A DNA stretch of 64,000 bases from Thermoproteota archaeon (GTDB taxonomy: Archaea > Thermoproteota > Thermoprotei_A > EX4484-217-1). The stretch covers positions 1 to 64,000 of the forward strand of contig JAPDJU010000012.1 of the NCBI GenBank assembly GCA_029258915.1, written 5' to 3'. Positions 1 through 10,067 of this stretch are shown piece after piece; the stretch's first letter is position 1, and every line of letters begins with the position of its first letter. The translations under genes and the position numbers were made by a program. Under the pieces are notes generated by a model that ran no database searches, was not told where the DNA came from, and worked only from the letters and a program-made list of their open reading frames with translations.

Positions 1-2
1 CT

Positions 3-614
3 AAACCTAGTATTATATTGAAGGTTAAGGAAATTGTTAGCCTAAACAATCCGAAGTGCGAAGTAAGTGCAGCTATAGGTGACATCAAATGTTGTCCATC
101 AACTGTAAGGCTTGCTTCTTATGCACTATCTTCTATAGGGCTAGATTATGTTAAGGTAGGTATTGAAACAGCAGATTTTAAGTTAGCATATAGTATAGCT
201 GAAAATGCTGTTGAAGGAGCCAGAGAAGGAGGTAAAGCACAGGTTATTATTGTGGCATATGCTGATTTTAAAAGAATAAATTCACTTAACCCCTTAACTT
301 TGCCTGAAATAGCTTATAGCGTGAACGCGGACGGTGTTATGATCGATACCAGGATTAAAGATGGAAGAAATACTTTTAACCACTTATCTTTAAACGAATT
401 AAAACAATTTGTATCTAAAGCTAAAAAGTATGGATTAATTACAGCACTAGCTGGTGGTCTGAATATAGAACATGTAGAAGCTGCTTATAAGCTTGGATTT
501 GATGTTATAGGTTTTAGAACAGCAGTATGTGATGGAGGAAGGCTTGGCAAACTTTCTAAAGATAAAATATGTACATTCAAAAATATTATTAAAAAATTAG
601 AGAAAGATAGATAA
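3..614 (+). CDS. mfnB: (5-formylfuran-3-yl)methyl phosphate synthase, 5'-truncated by window edge
   Basis: AIGDIKCCPSTVRL, DYVKVGI, DGVMIDTRIKDG and TALAGGL match the MfnB (DUF556) pattern; frame stays open to the window edge, so the TTG at 18 is probably not the real start. Confidence 0.88.
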   Translation, partial: KPSIILKVKEIVSLNNPKCEVSAAIGDIKCCPSTVRLASYALSSIGLDYVKVGIETADFKLAYSIAENAVEGAREGGKAQVIIVAYADFKRINSLNPLTLPEIAYSVNADGVMIDTRIKDGRNTFNHLSLNELKQFVSKAKKYGLITALAGGLNIEHVEAAYKLGFDVIGFRTAVCDGGRLGKLSKDKICTFKNIIKKLEKDR

Positions 615-680
615 GCGTTATATGTGTTATCTATATTTACCCATTAAATTTAAAACATAATTCAAGCAACGAAGTAAGTT

Positions 681-1292
681 TTGGGGTTTAGCGTGGCTGG
701 AAAGTACTACGACATCCCTTTTTTTGATAAGAAACATAGCAATGAAATAAAGAAGATATTGAAAAGCAAAAAAGCTGGAGAAAAAATTACCCATTCAATA
801 TATAAGCTTAATAGCGAACTTGCTAGAGTAAATAGATTCTTATCCAGATTAGAGGAGCGTGAAAGAAGACTATATAATGAAATTATTCAATCAAAGCTTA
901 GAGGAGATGAGGTAAGGGCAGCCATTTACGCTAACGAATTAGCCGAGTTAAGAAAAATTATAGGTACACTAACTACTTCTAAATTAGCCTTGGAAAAAGT
1001 GTTACTAAGATTAGAAACAATACTTCACGCCAAAGATGCAGCTAATGCTGTTATGCAATTAGAACCTATAGTTTTAGAACTAAGCAAGTCCATGAAAAAC
1101 ATAATGCCTGAAGTATCTATGGAGCTCGAAAACATACATTATTCTTTAAGTGACGTAGCTCATATTCTTTCAACTGAAGCACTAAATTTCACAGTCGAAG
1201 CACCTTACGTTTCAAGTGAAGCAGAAAAAATACTTGAAGAAGCACAGAAAGCTGCAAGGAAAAAACTTAAGGAAAAATTCCCTAAGCCGTAA
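681..1292 (+). CDS. ESCRT-III/Snf7-family protein (CdvB-like)
   Basis: Highly charged all-helical 203 aa with archaeal CdvB-like pattern (RLEERERRLYNEIIQSKLRGDEVRAAIYANELAELRKI...). Confidence 0.75.
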   Translation: MGFSVAGKYYDIPFFDKKHSNEIKKILKSKKAGEKITHSIYKLNSELARVNRFLSRLEERERRLYNEIIQSKLRGDEVRAAIYANELAELRKIIGTLTTSKLALEKVLLRLETILHAKDAANAVMQLEPIVLELSKSMKNIMPEVSMELENIHYSLSDVAHILSTEALNFTVEAPYVSSEAEKILEEAQKAARKKLKEKFPKP

Positions 1293-1420
1293 CGAATACA
1301 GTTGATCATTTCTGCTTCTTAACAGTAATTCGTTATTTCATATTCTACGTTACCTGCATATACTCAACTTATGGAAGAATTAATAAAGGTCTAAAAACAT
1401 ACTCCATAAGGGTTTTATTT

Positions 1421-2341
1421 ATGAAGGTAAATGGAGTTGAAATAGAAGAGACCTTCGCTGAAGCTTTCCCAATGTATGCTACAAGAGTTCTAATAACAGC
1501 TAAAGACTATAAATGGGCTGAAATAGCTGGTTTAGAAGCAACAGGTTTCGGGTCCTCAATAATAATGTCTCCTGCAGAATCAGGTATAGAGAAATTTGTA
1601 CCTCCAGAGAAAACACCGGATAAGAGACCTGGAGTTTTAATACAAGTGTTTCAGAAATCCTATCCGGAACTTAGACAGCAAGTAATAGCCAGGCTTAGCC
1701 AGTGTATTTTGACAGCTCCAACAACAAGGGCTTTTGACGGCTTACCTCCTGTTAAAAGGAAAATGAGAATAGGCAATGTTATAGCAATGTTCGGTGATGG
1801 GTATCAAAGAAAAGTTAAAATGTTCGGCAGAACAATGTGGGTTGTCCCTGTAATGGAAGGAGAATTCATGATAGAAGAAACTATAGCTGTAATTAAAGGT
1901 GTTGCCGGGGGGAACGTATTTATACTTGCCGAAAACATGGATGCAGGGCTTGAAGCAGCAACTAGAGCTGTGAAAGCAATACATAAATACGTTACAGGAG
2001 CCATAACACCATTTCCAGGAGGAATTGTTAGATCAGGTTCAAAACCCGGTTCTATGAGATATCCTAAGCTAATAGCTACGACGAATCATAAATACTGTCC
2101 AACACTTAGAGAAGTAGCTCCAGACAGTGAAATACCTGAAGGTGTTAAGAGTGTTTATGAAATAGTAATTAATGGTTTAACAGTTAAGGCAGTAACGAAA
2201 GCTATGGGTGTCGCAATAAAAGCAGCATTAAAAGCTCCGGGAATAGTTAAAATAACAGCAGGTAATTTCGGTGGAAAACTAGGGCCATACAAAATTTACC
2301 TTACAGAAGCCTTAAAGGCTGTCGAGGACATAGTCTTTTAA
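1421..2341 (+). CDS. ftr: Formylmethanofuran:tetrahydromethanopterin N-formyltransferase
   Basis: MKVNGVEIEETFAEAFPMYATRVLITA, TGFGSSIIMSPAESGIE, full-length Ftr. Confidence 0.95.
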   Translation: MKVNGVEIEETFAEAFPMYATRVLITAKDYKWAEIAGLEATGFGSSIIMSPAESGIEKFVPPEKTPDKRPGVLIQVFQKSYPELRQQVIARLSQCILTAPTTRAFDGLPPVKRKMRIGNVIAMFGDGYQRKVKMFGRTMWVVPVMEGEFMIEETIAVIKGVAGGNVFILAENMDAGLEAATRAVKAIHKYVTGAITPFPGGIVRSGSKPGSMRYPKLIATTNHKYCPTLREVAPDSEIPEGVKSVYEIVINGLTVKAVTKAMGVAIKAALKAPGIVKITAGNFGGKLGPYKIYLTEALKAVEDIVF

Positions 2342-2353
2342 GGTGATTTTCTC

Positions 2354-3190
2354 ATGAGCGCTGAAGAGAAAGTTGTAAAAATAGGAATTATAAAACCAGG
2401 AGCTATAGGAACATCGGTTATCCTAGAATATCTGCTAGACGAAAGAGCCGATAGAAGAGATATTGACGTTAGGGTTTATGGTACAGGCGCTAAAATGGTT
2501 GTTGATGAAAACCTCTTAAAAGCTGCTATAGAAGCAAACCATGACTTATATATTGTAGCAGCACCTGCGAATGTGAAAATAATAAAGAAAATAGCTAAAA
2601 AGCTAAAGGAAGCGGGTAAGAGAGTCATAATAATTTCTGATGAACCAACGAAGAAAGCTGCGAAAGACTTTGAAGCAGAAGGATACGGATACATACTGGT
2701 TTATGGAGATCCAATGATAGGTGCTAGAAGAGAATTCTTAGATCCAACAGAAATGGCTCTATTTAACTCATATGTTCTAGGAGTACTATCTGCTACAGGA
2801 GCGTTAAGAATAGTTACAGAAGCTATAGACAAGGTAGTAGAAGCTTTAAAGAAAGGTGAAGAACCGGAGCTACCGAAGCTAAAGATAGATAAAAATGCTA
2901 TTGAAAGACAAGGTGGTTTTACAAACCCCTATGCTAAAGCAAAAGCTATTGCAGCATACGAAATAGCTAGAAGAGTAGCTTCTCTAACTACAGAAGCATG
3001 CTTTGTTATTCAAGAACCAGAACGCTATATTGTGATTGCTGCTGCAGGACATGAAATGCTTAAAGTAGCTGCAAGACTTGCTGAAGAAGCAAGAGACCTT
3101 GAAAAATCAGAAGACACCGTATTGAGAACACCACATCATCCAACAGGAAGAACATTAAGCAAAACTAAGCTACTTGAAAAACCAAGGTGA
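2354..3190 (+). CDS. mtd: F420-dependent methylenetetrahydromethanopterin dehydrogenase
   Basis: LLDERADRRDIDVRVYGTGAKM, DPMIGARREFLDPTEMALFN, GRTLSKTKLLEKP. Confidence 0.95.
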   Translation: MSAEEKVVKIGIIKPGAIGTSVILEYLLDERADRRDIDVRVYGTGAKMVVDENLLKAAIEANHDLYIVAAPANVKIIKKIAKKLKEAGKRVIIISDEPTKKAAKDFEAEGYGYILVYGDPMIGARREFLDPTEMALFNSYVLGVLSATGALRIVTEAIDKVVEALKKGEEPELPKLKIDKNAIERQGGFTNPYAKAKAIAAYEIARRVASLTTEACFVIQEPERYIVIAAAGHEMLKVAARLAEEARDLEKSEDTVLRTPHHPTGRTLSKTKLLEKPR

Positions 3191-3197
3191 GCAGTTT

Positions 3198-4943
3198 TTG
3201 TCTAAAACAGTAAATTCACTTAACCTTATTTTAGTTACAGGTAGAACAATACTTCAAGGAACTAAAGTAGAGGAGAAGCTAACAAAACACTATGAAGAAT
3301 ACGCAGCAATAGTAAGAATGCATCCAAGAGACTTGGCTAAATTAGGTTTGAAAAGCGGTGACCATGTGAAAGTTATAGGTCCTGGTGGAGAAGTAATCGT
3401 AAAAGCTCAGCGAGGTGCAGATGTACCAGAAGGAATAGCGTTCATACCCTTAGGCCCATGGGCCGAATGTGTTGTTGAACCTAAAACAGATAGTACTGGT
3501 ATGCCTGGTTTCAAAGGTATACCAGTCAAGGTAGTGAAAACAGGTGAACCTATTACATCATTAAGTAAAATTTATGGTTATAATGGTTACCCTATTCTTA
3601 ACTTGGGTGTTTCATTAGATATTGAAGCTAAAGGCGAAATTAAGAGATATACAGATGTAGTTTGTCCTTTCTGTGGAAGCTTATGTGATAGCTTAATCGT
3701 TAACGTGTATGGCAATAGAATAGTTAAAGTAGTAAATGCTTGTCCTCTAGGAATGTCTAAAATTATGGGCATTTACGAGAACAGAGTACTTGAACCACGG
3801 ATAAGAGTTAATGGCGAGTTAGTTAAAGTAGCTTTAGAGGAGGCAATAGATAGGGCAGCTGAAATTCTTGTAAACGCTAAATATCCCGTGCTTTATGGGT
3901 GGGCATCTACAAGTGTTGAAACAATAAGACTAGGTTTAGAATTAGCTGAAATAGTGGGAGGAGTCTTTGACCATACAGCAACATTCTGTCATGGACCTAC
4001 GGCTTTAGGATTTCACGAAATAGGCATGCCGAAATCTACTCTTGGCCAAATAAAGAACAGAGCTGACGTAATAGTTTACTGGGGGTCTAATGTAACTGAA
4101 GCCCATCCAATGCATCCAAGCAGATATTCGTTCACATCCATAGGTAGGTTTAGGAAAGGTAGAAAAGATAGAAAACTAATTGTCATTGATGTCAGGAAAA
4201 CAGGGGCAGCAAGAAATGCAGACATGTTTATACAGGCTGAACCAGGTAAAGATTTCGAACTTCTAGTGGCACTAAGACTTCTTGTTCAAGGTAAGGAACT
4301 TGAAGCACCGGTAATAGCAGGAGTACCCCGAGAAAAAGTTGTTGAACTAGCTGAAATACTAATGTCAGCTAAGTTTGGGGTAATGTTTGTTGGTGTAGGA
4401 TTAACTATGAGTGGCGCTAAAGAAAAGAACTTTGAAGAACTTTTCAGACTACTACACGACTTAAACACCATATCAAAATGGGTTGTAATACCTATGAGAG
4501 GGCATTTTAACGTTACTGGCGCTGATCTTGTAACCATATGGATTACAGGATATCCTTATGCAGTTGACTTTTCAAGAAGATATCCAAGATACCAGCCTGG
4601 AATAACTTCAACAGCTGATATTTTCCTAAGAGAAGAAGCAGATGCTCTTCTAAACATTGCATCAGATCCTTTAGCACACTTCCCGAAGAAAGTCGCTGAA
4701 AAAATGTTGAAAGTACCGATAATAACTATTGATCCCAAATGGTCGTTAACCGCAGCATTCTCTGAGGTAGTTATTCCATCAGCTTTCGTGGGAATAGAAT
4801 GTCCAGGAACTGCTTATAGAATGGATGATGTGCCTATTAGGCTAAAGAAAATCGTAGAACCACCACCAGGCGTTCTATGCGATGAAGAAATAGTTCGCAT
4901 GCTTCTTGAAAAAGTTAAGGAAAAACTTGGGGTGAAAAAGTAA
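3198..4943 (+). CDS. Formylmethanofuran dehydrogenase, fused subunits D and B
   Basis: N-terminal FwdD-like molybdopterin-dinucleotide domain joined to FwdB (VVCPFCGSLCDS..., TFCHGPTALG). TTG start at 3198 preferred over the track start 3174 because AAGGTGA lies at 3184-3190. Confidence 0.9.
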   Translation: MSKTVNSLNLILVTGRTILQGTKVEEKLTKHYEEYAAIVRMHPRDLAKLGLKSGDHVKVIGPGGEVIVKAQRGADVPEGIAFIPLGPWAECVVEPKTDSTGMPGFKGIPVKVVKTGEPITSLSKIYGYNGYPILNLGVSLDIEAKGEIKRYTDVVCPFCGSLCDSLIVNVYGNRIVKVVNACPLGMSKIMGIYENRVLEPRIRVNGELVKVALEEAIDRAAEILVNAKYPVLYGWASTSVETIRLGLELAEIVGGVFDHTATFCHGPTALGFHEIGMPKSTLGQIKNRADVIVYWGSNVTEAHPMHPSRYSFTSIGRFRKGRKDRKLIVIDVRKTGAARNADMFIQAEPGKDFELLVALRLLVQGKELEAPVIAGVPREKVVELAEILMSAKFGVMFVGVGLTMSGAKEKNFEELFRLLHDLNTISKWVVIPMRGHFNVTGADLVTIWITGYPYAVDFSRRYPRYQPGITSTADIFLREEADALLNIASDPLAHFPKKVAEKMLKVPIITIDPKWSLTAAFSEVVIPSAFVGIECPGTAYRMDDVPIRLKKIVEPPPGVLCDEEIVRMLLEKVKEKLGVKK

Positions 4944-6659
4944 ATGACCCAGTTACTTATCAAAAACGGTTTCGTAATAGATCCTTTAAACAATATTCAT
5001 GGAGAAGTCGTGGATATAGGGGTTAAAGATGGTAAAATAGTTCCCCCAGACGATGTCGATTTAAGATACGCTAAGGTTATAGATGCATCAGGAAAGCTTG
5101 TTGTTCCCGGAGGAGTAGATGTTCATACTCATGTTGCTGGGCCTAAAGTCTCCGTTGGAAGACTTCTAATGCCCAACGACCATTATAAGAAGGGAGGCAG
5201 AGTAGTAGCAATACCTGGTATTAAACGCTCAGGTACGGGTATTGCTGTACCATCAGTTACAACTATAGGTTACAAGTATGCTCGCATGGGCTGGACCATG
5301 GTTATGGAAGCTGCTAGCCCGCCACTATACACTAGACACACTCATCACGAACTTGACGACACACCTATAGTTGATAAAGGAGTAAACCTGCTTCTAGACT
5401 CTAACTGGTTCATACTCGAGTATATTGAGCAAAAAGCTCAGGAAAGAGTAAACGCATTTATAGCCTGGATTCTTGAAGCTACAAAGTCTTATGCCGTTAA
5501 ACTTGTAGATCCAGGTTCTGCAGAAGCTTGGAGCTTAGGTGTAGCTACAAAACCATTAGATGTTGATGAAGTTATTCCAGGAACTTCGGTTACGCCTAAG
5601 GATATTCTTGTAGCTTTAGCTAATGCTGTTAGAGATTTGAAAATACCCCATCCAATACATGTTCACGCTAATATGCTCGGTATTCCAGGAAACTACGTTT
5701 CAACAATAAATACGATAAAAGCTGTAGCAGACATAGTTAATCAAAGAGGTTTAAGCATACATTTAGCACACATTCAATTTAACGCTTATAAAGGAGATTC
5801 TTACGCTACAATGACTTCTGGAGCCGAAGAACTAGCCAAACTTATCAACACATTAACTGGCGTAACATTCGATATGGGCCAAGTAGTCTTCATGCCTACA
5901 GTAACCATGACCGCTGATGCACCATGGGAATATGTGCTATACCATATAACTAAATGGAAATGGGCTGCAGGAGATGTCGAAAACGAAACAGCTTCAGGAG
6001 TAGTACCTTACACCTTTAGAAGACACATATATACTAACGTAATTCAGTGGGGTATAGGTTTAGAACTCGCTCTCCTGGTCAAGGATGCTAGTAAAGTCGT
6101 TATTTCAACAGATCATCCTAACGCAGGTCCGTTTACAAGATATCCCCAAATAATAGCTTGGCTTATGAGTAAAAAGGCTAGAGAAAATGAAATGAAGAAG
6201 CTAAATAAGAGAGCATTAAAGAGACTAGCATTGCCTGCAATTGATAGAGAATATACTTTCGAAGAATTTGTTTTAACAACAAGAGTAGCTCCAGCGAAAA
6301 TAATCGGTGTTGAAAAGTTTAAAGGACACTTAGGTGTAGGCGCAGATGCAGACATAGCAATCTATGATATCGATCCAAGAACATATGATCCATCTAGAGA
6401 CTACAAGAAGCTAGTTAAAGCAATAAAGTATGCAGCATACACGATAAAGGGTGGTGAAATAGTAGTTAAAGACGGCAAAATAGTTAAAACAATTTATGGT
6501 AGAACCTTCTACACCAAAACTAGAACCGACCCTAAAATAATGCATGAAGTTCTTGAAGACATTAAATCGAAGTTTAATGAATGGTACACTATAACGTTCA
6601 ATAACTACACAATATTGGAGCAGGAGCTTCACAAACCATATGCAATAACTCCAGTTTAA
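4944..6659 (+). CDS. fwdA: Formylmethanofuran dehydrogenase subunit A
   Basis: Amidohydrolase family; VVPGGVDVHTHVAGPKV, HIQFNAYKGDS, STDHPNAGPFTRYPQII. Confidence 0.95.
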   Translation: MTQLLIKNGFVIDPLNNIHGEVVDIGVKDGKIVPPDDVDLRYAKVIDASGKLVVPGGVDVHTHVAGPKVSVGRLLMPNDHYKKGGRVVAIPGIKRSGTGIAVPSVTTIGYKYARMGWTMVMEAASPPLYTRHTHHELDDTPIVDKGVNLLLDSNWFILEYIEQKAQERVNAFIAWILEATKSYAVKLVDPGSAEAWSLGVATKPLDVDEVIPGTSVTPKDILVALANAVRDLKIPHPIHVHANMLGIPGNYVSTINTIKAVADIVNQRGLSIHLAHIQFNAYKGDSYATMTSGAEELAKLINTLTGVTFDMGQVVFMPTVTMTADAPWEYVLYHITKWKWAAGDVENETASGVVPYTFRRHIYTNVIQWGIGLELALLVKDASKVVISTDHPNAGPFTRYPQIIAWLMSKKARENEMKKLNKRALKRLALPAIDREYTFEEFVLTTRVAPAKIIGVEKFKGHLGVGADADIAIYDIDPRTYDPSRDYKKLVKAIKYAAYTIKGGEIVVKDGKIVKTIYGRTFYTKTRTDPKIMHEVLEDIKSKFNEWYTITFNNYTILEQELHKPYAITPV

Positions 6660-6671
6660 GGAGGTGTTTAT

Positions 6672-7541
6672 ATGGCAACTTTAATACTTAAACCAAAACA
6701 TGAATTTACTGTTCCAGTTGAAGTAGAAAAAATTATACCTGACAATATAGCTGGAAAGTCATTAGATGAAGTACTTAAAATAAGGGTTTATGAAGGAAAT
6801 AGAAGAAGAACATTAGGAGAACTATTTGAAGTTTCTGGTGAAGTAGCAGAAAAGCCTGCAGAACAGGAGATAATATTTCAAAGAAACACATGCAGGATCA
6901 GGCGTATTGGAGAGGAAATGTCTGCGGGAAAAATAATTATTGAAGGAGATGCAGGGCCTTTAGCAGGCTTTAAGATGAAAGGAGGTACATTAATAATTAA
7001 AGGAAATGCAGGACCGTGGCTTGGAGCTAAAATGAAAAAAGGCTTCATAGAAGTTTTCGGAGATGCTGAAGGATTTGTTGGCAGCAAGCTAAGAGGTGAA
7101 GAACTTTACTCAGGAATGTCAGGAGGCATGATAGTTATACATGGAAATGCAGGTAGAGAAATTGGAGCACACATGGCCGGAGGCGCAATACTTGTAGAGG
7201 GGAATGCAGGTATTCTTCCAGGAATGCACATGGCTAAAGGAGAAATAATGATTAAAGGGAACTGTGCCGGATGGCCTGGAACCCATATGATAGGAGGTAA
7301 AATCATCATCTTAGGCAAAGTAGAATCTATTGCTCCAAGCTTCTATTTCGAAGCCGTCAAGAAGAAAGCAAAGTTCGTTAAAGAGAAAATACCTGGACCA
7401 TTCTACTTATTCTTAGGAGACGTTTTAGATAACATAGCTATTCCAGGTAAGCTCCTAATTTCAGTTAAAAACAATCCTCATCTCAAGTATTATGAACAAT
7501 TTGTTGAAGAGGTGAAAGATGAATGGGTAGAAATAGTTTAA
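6672..7541 (+). CDS. fwdC: Formylmethanofuran dehydrogenase subunit C
   Basis: Repeated GNAG...G.HM.GG beta-helix motifs (GXGXG/GltB C-terminal-like). Confidence 0.93.
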   Translation: MATLILKPKHEFTVPVEVEKIIPDNIAGKSLDEVLKIRVYEGNRRRTLGELFEVSGEVAEKPAEQEIIFQRNTCRIRRIGEEMSAGKIIIEGDAGPLAGFKMKGGTLIIKGNAGPWLGAKMKKGFIEVFGDAEGFVGSKLRGEELYSGMSGGMIVIHGNAGREIGAHMAGGAILVEGNAGILPGMHMAKGEIMIKGNCAGWPGTHMIGGKIIILGKVESIAPSFYFEAVKKKAKFVKEKIPGPFYLFLGDVLDNIAIPGKLLISVKNNPHLKYYEQFVEEVKDEWVEIV

Positions 7542-8497
7542 GTGTAAATAAGTTAGGCCTTAAAGTGGCTCAGAAACTAATAGAGAACCATAAGGAATAC
7601 AATGTAAAGGTAGTTAGCGGACCATTAGGTTCAACCATAATCGATGCAGGAATCGAAGCTAAAGGAGGAATTGATGCAGGAATTCTAGTAGCTGAAGCAA
7701 CTATGGGTGGTTTGGGAAGGATAAAATTAGGGTTTAGAGACTATGATGGCCTAACTTTGCCAACAGTAGAAGTTTATACGGATCATCCTATAATAGCATG
7801 CATGGCATCTCAATATGCTGGATGGAGAGTTTCAACAAAAGATTATTTCGCTATGGGAAGCGGGCCAGCTAGGGCATTAGCGCTTAAGCCTAAGAAATTG
7901 TTTCGGGAAATAGGCTATAAAGATGAATACGATGAAGCAATAATTGTTCTTGAAGCAGGAAAATATCCTACAGAAGAAGCAATAAAGCTAATTGCTGAAA
8001 AATGCAGTGTAAAACCGCAAAACGTAACAGTTATAATAACACCAACCCAGAGCATAGCAGGTTCCGTTCAGATAAGCGCTAGAATAGTTGAAACAGGAAT
8101 TCATAAACTACATACAGTAGGTTTTCATCTAGACAGGTTCATTGTAGGTCAAGGAGAGGCACCAATAGCACCGCCTCATCCGGATCCAACAGTAGCTATG
8201 GGTAGAACAAACGACATGATACTCTACGGTGGAGTAGCTACATACTTCGTAAATGCTGAAGACAATGAAATAGTAGAGTTATTAAAGAAAGCTCCATCAT
8301 GTACTTCAAGAGACTATGGTAAACCATTCTACGAAGCATTTAAGGAAGCAGGCTTTGACTTTTACAAAATAGATCCAAACCTGTTTGCACCAGCAATGTA
8401 CGTTGTTTTCAACGTTAAAACAGGTTCAACGTTTAGAGCAGGATACATAAACGCAGATGTTTTGAAGAGAAGCATAGCTTATCAGGAAGTTAAATAG
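7523..8497 (+). CDS. mch: Methenyltetrahydromethanopterin cyclohydrolase
   Basis: ATMGGLGRIKLGFRDYDGLTLPTVEV, GSGPARAL, PPHPDPTVAMGRTNDMILYGG. Confidence 0.95.
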   Translation: MGRNSLSVNKLGLKVAQKLIENHKEYNVKVVSGPLGSTIIDAGIEAKGGIDAGILVAEATMGGLGRIKLGFRDYDGLTLPTVEVYTDHPIIACMASQYAGWRVSTKDYFAMGSGPARALALKPKKLFREIGYKDEYDEAIIVLEAGKYPTEEAIKLIAEKCSVKPQNVTVIITPTQSIAGSVQISARIVETGIHKLHTVGFHLDRFIVGQGEAPIAPPHPDPTVAMGRTNDMILYGGVATYFVNAEDNEIVELLKKAPSCTSRDYGKPFYEAFKEAGFDFYKIDPNLFAPAMYVVFNVKTGSTFRAGYINADVLKRSIAYQEVK

Positions 8498-8539
8498 ACT
8501 TTTTTATTACCTTCCTTTCCCTACTTTTTAACGGTAGAC

Positions 8540-9433
8540 TTGCTCATGATAACTATAGGTATTGTAACAAGAAATGTTCATGGATGGGCTACAACACAGC
8601 TAACAAGAGCAATCATAGAACTAGGCTACGAACCTTTCCCATTCAACTATAATAGTCTTTACACCGAAATTCACCAAGGAGGCTATGAGGTTTTTTCAAA
8701 CAGAATAAATCTTGGTAAAAAACTTTCAGCATTAATAGTTAGACCACTAGGCAGACTCTCATTTGAACAAGCGTTTTTTAGAATGGATACTTTACACTTA
8801 ATAGAAAACCTTGGAATACCGGTAATAAACTCTCCCAAAGCAATAGAGATAGCAATAAATAAACACAGAACCTTAGCCCTTCTAGCTAAAAACGGGATAA
8901 AGGTACCATATACTGTAGTTACAGAAAATGTTAACGAAATTGTTAAGAAATTAGACTATAGTAGGGGAATTGTTGTTAAACCCTTATTTGGATCTAAGGG
9001 TTTAGGCTCATTTTTGCTAAAAGATAGAGACTACGCCTGGAGAGTTCTTGCAGATCTACGATATTTAAGACACGTACTTTACTTACAACGGTTTCTAAGA
9101 CATGGAGGTAGAGATATAAGAGCATTTGTTATAGGAGACAGGGTAGTGGCTGCAATGTATAGAGAGCTACCAGGATCATGGAAAACAAATATTGCCAGAG
9201 GGGCTAAACCTAAACCCCTTAAGGTAACCGATGAAATAGCTGAGATAGCAGTGAAATCAGCGAAGATCGTTAGCTGCGATGTAGCAGGCGTCGATATAGT
9301 GGAGTCTGAGGGAGAAAAATATGTTATAGAAATAAATAGCCAACCTGGATGGAAAGGTATACAGAAAGTAACTAAAGTAGATATTGCAAAGAAAATTATT
9401 GAGTATGTGGTTGAGGAGAAAATTAAGCGGTAA
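8540..9433 (+). CDS. mptN: RimK-family ATP-grasp ligase, probably tetrahydromethanopterin:alpha-L-glutamate ligase
   Basis: RimK/MptN-like N-terminus and ATP-grasp motifs (VVKPLFGSKGLGSFLL, VAGVDIVESEGEKYVIEINSQPGW); position after mch. Confidence 0.75.
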   Translation: MLMITIGIVTRNVHGWATTQLTRAIIELGYEPFPFNYNSLYTEIHQGGYEVFSNRINLGKKLSALIVRPLGRLSFEQAFFRMDTLHLIENLGIPVINSPKAIEIAINKHRTLALLAKNGIKVPYTVVTENVNEIVKKLDYSRGIVVKPLFGSKGLGSFLLKDRDYAWRVLADLRYLRHVLYLQRFLRHGGRDIRAFVIGDRVVAAMYRELPGSWKTNIARGAKPKPLKVTDEIAEIAVKSAKIVSCDVAGVDIVESEGEKYVIEINSQPGWKGIQKVTKVDIAKKIIEYVVEEKIKR

Positions 9434-10067
9434 TTACCGTATGCGGATAAGGACAATGTTCTTCTTGAACTATCAGCCTTAATATTTCAGGTTTCAAACC
9501 ATTAACTATGGCTACCTTAACTTTATACTTCCTAATAAGCTCTAATACATAGTCATCAGCATAACCTTTAAGGCTGCGAATTTTACCTGCTTTTAATTCT
9601 CTAACGATTTTCCCTTCAATAAATACTCCATCTACGCTCTTTAACAGTATTGCAAAATCCGCCTTTAATAGTGCAGCCAAGAAAACAGCTATAGAATCAC
9701 TAGTTATTTTCCATAGCGCAGGAAGTGTTCTTGTTTTACTAATTATTTTATAAGGCAAAATAATAGCTATTTTACCTTCATCCATTGCAGATCTAACTTG
9801 CTCTAATGATGAACATAGTTTAGAGTTTTTAATTCTACTAGCCAAGAGGATACCGTAAACTTCCATAGCCTTAATAGCCATATAGTGGGCTTCAATAGAA
9901 GAAATTTCGTGCCTAACAAATAACTCCCTGACTTTATTTGCGAAAACTCCCCCACCAGGAACTAAAGCTATTCTTGCGTTTAAGCTTGTAAGGACTTCTG
10001 AAAGGGAATCTATAATTGTAGTTTTATGTAGTAAGCTTCCACCGATCTTAACAATTATTGTTTTCAT
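9423..10067 (-). CDS. mfnE: Amino-acid-kinase-fold protein, [5-(aminomethyl)furan-3-yl]methyl phosphate kinase
   Basis: MKTIIVKIGGSLL, ALVPGGGVFA, next to mfnF. Confidence 0.85.
   Translation of the reverse strand: MKTIIVKIGGSLLHKTTIIDSLSEVLTSLNARIALVPGGGVFANKVRELFVRHEISSIEAHYMAIKAMEVYGILLASRIKNSKLCSSLEQVRSAMDEGKIAIILPYKIISKTRTLPALWKITSDSIAVFLAALLKADFAILLKSVDGVFIEGKIVRELKAGKIRSLKGYADDYVLELIRKYKVKVAIVNGLKPEILRLIVQEEHCPYPHTVITA

Noticed and set aside
1742-2004. Minus-strand ORFs inside ftr
   Set aside because: Antisense to a strongly conserved gene with atypical composition
6878-7318. Minus-strand ORFs inside fwdC (6878-7087, 7106-7318)
   Set aside because: Antisense shadow of the repetitive FwdC beta-helix coding sequence; no independent protein signal
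6672-7541. FwdC internal repeats as a CRISPR-like or satellite repeat
   Set aside because: Repeats are protein-level GNAG...GG motifs with diverged DNA, not DNA direct repeats with spacers
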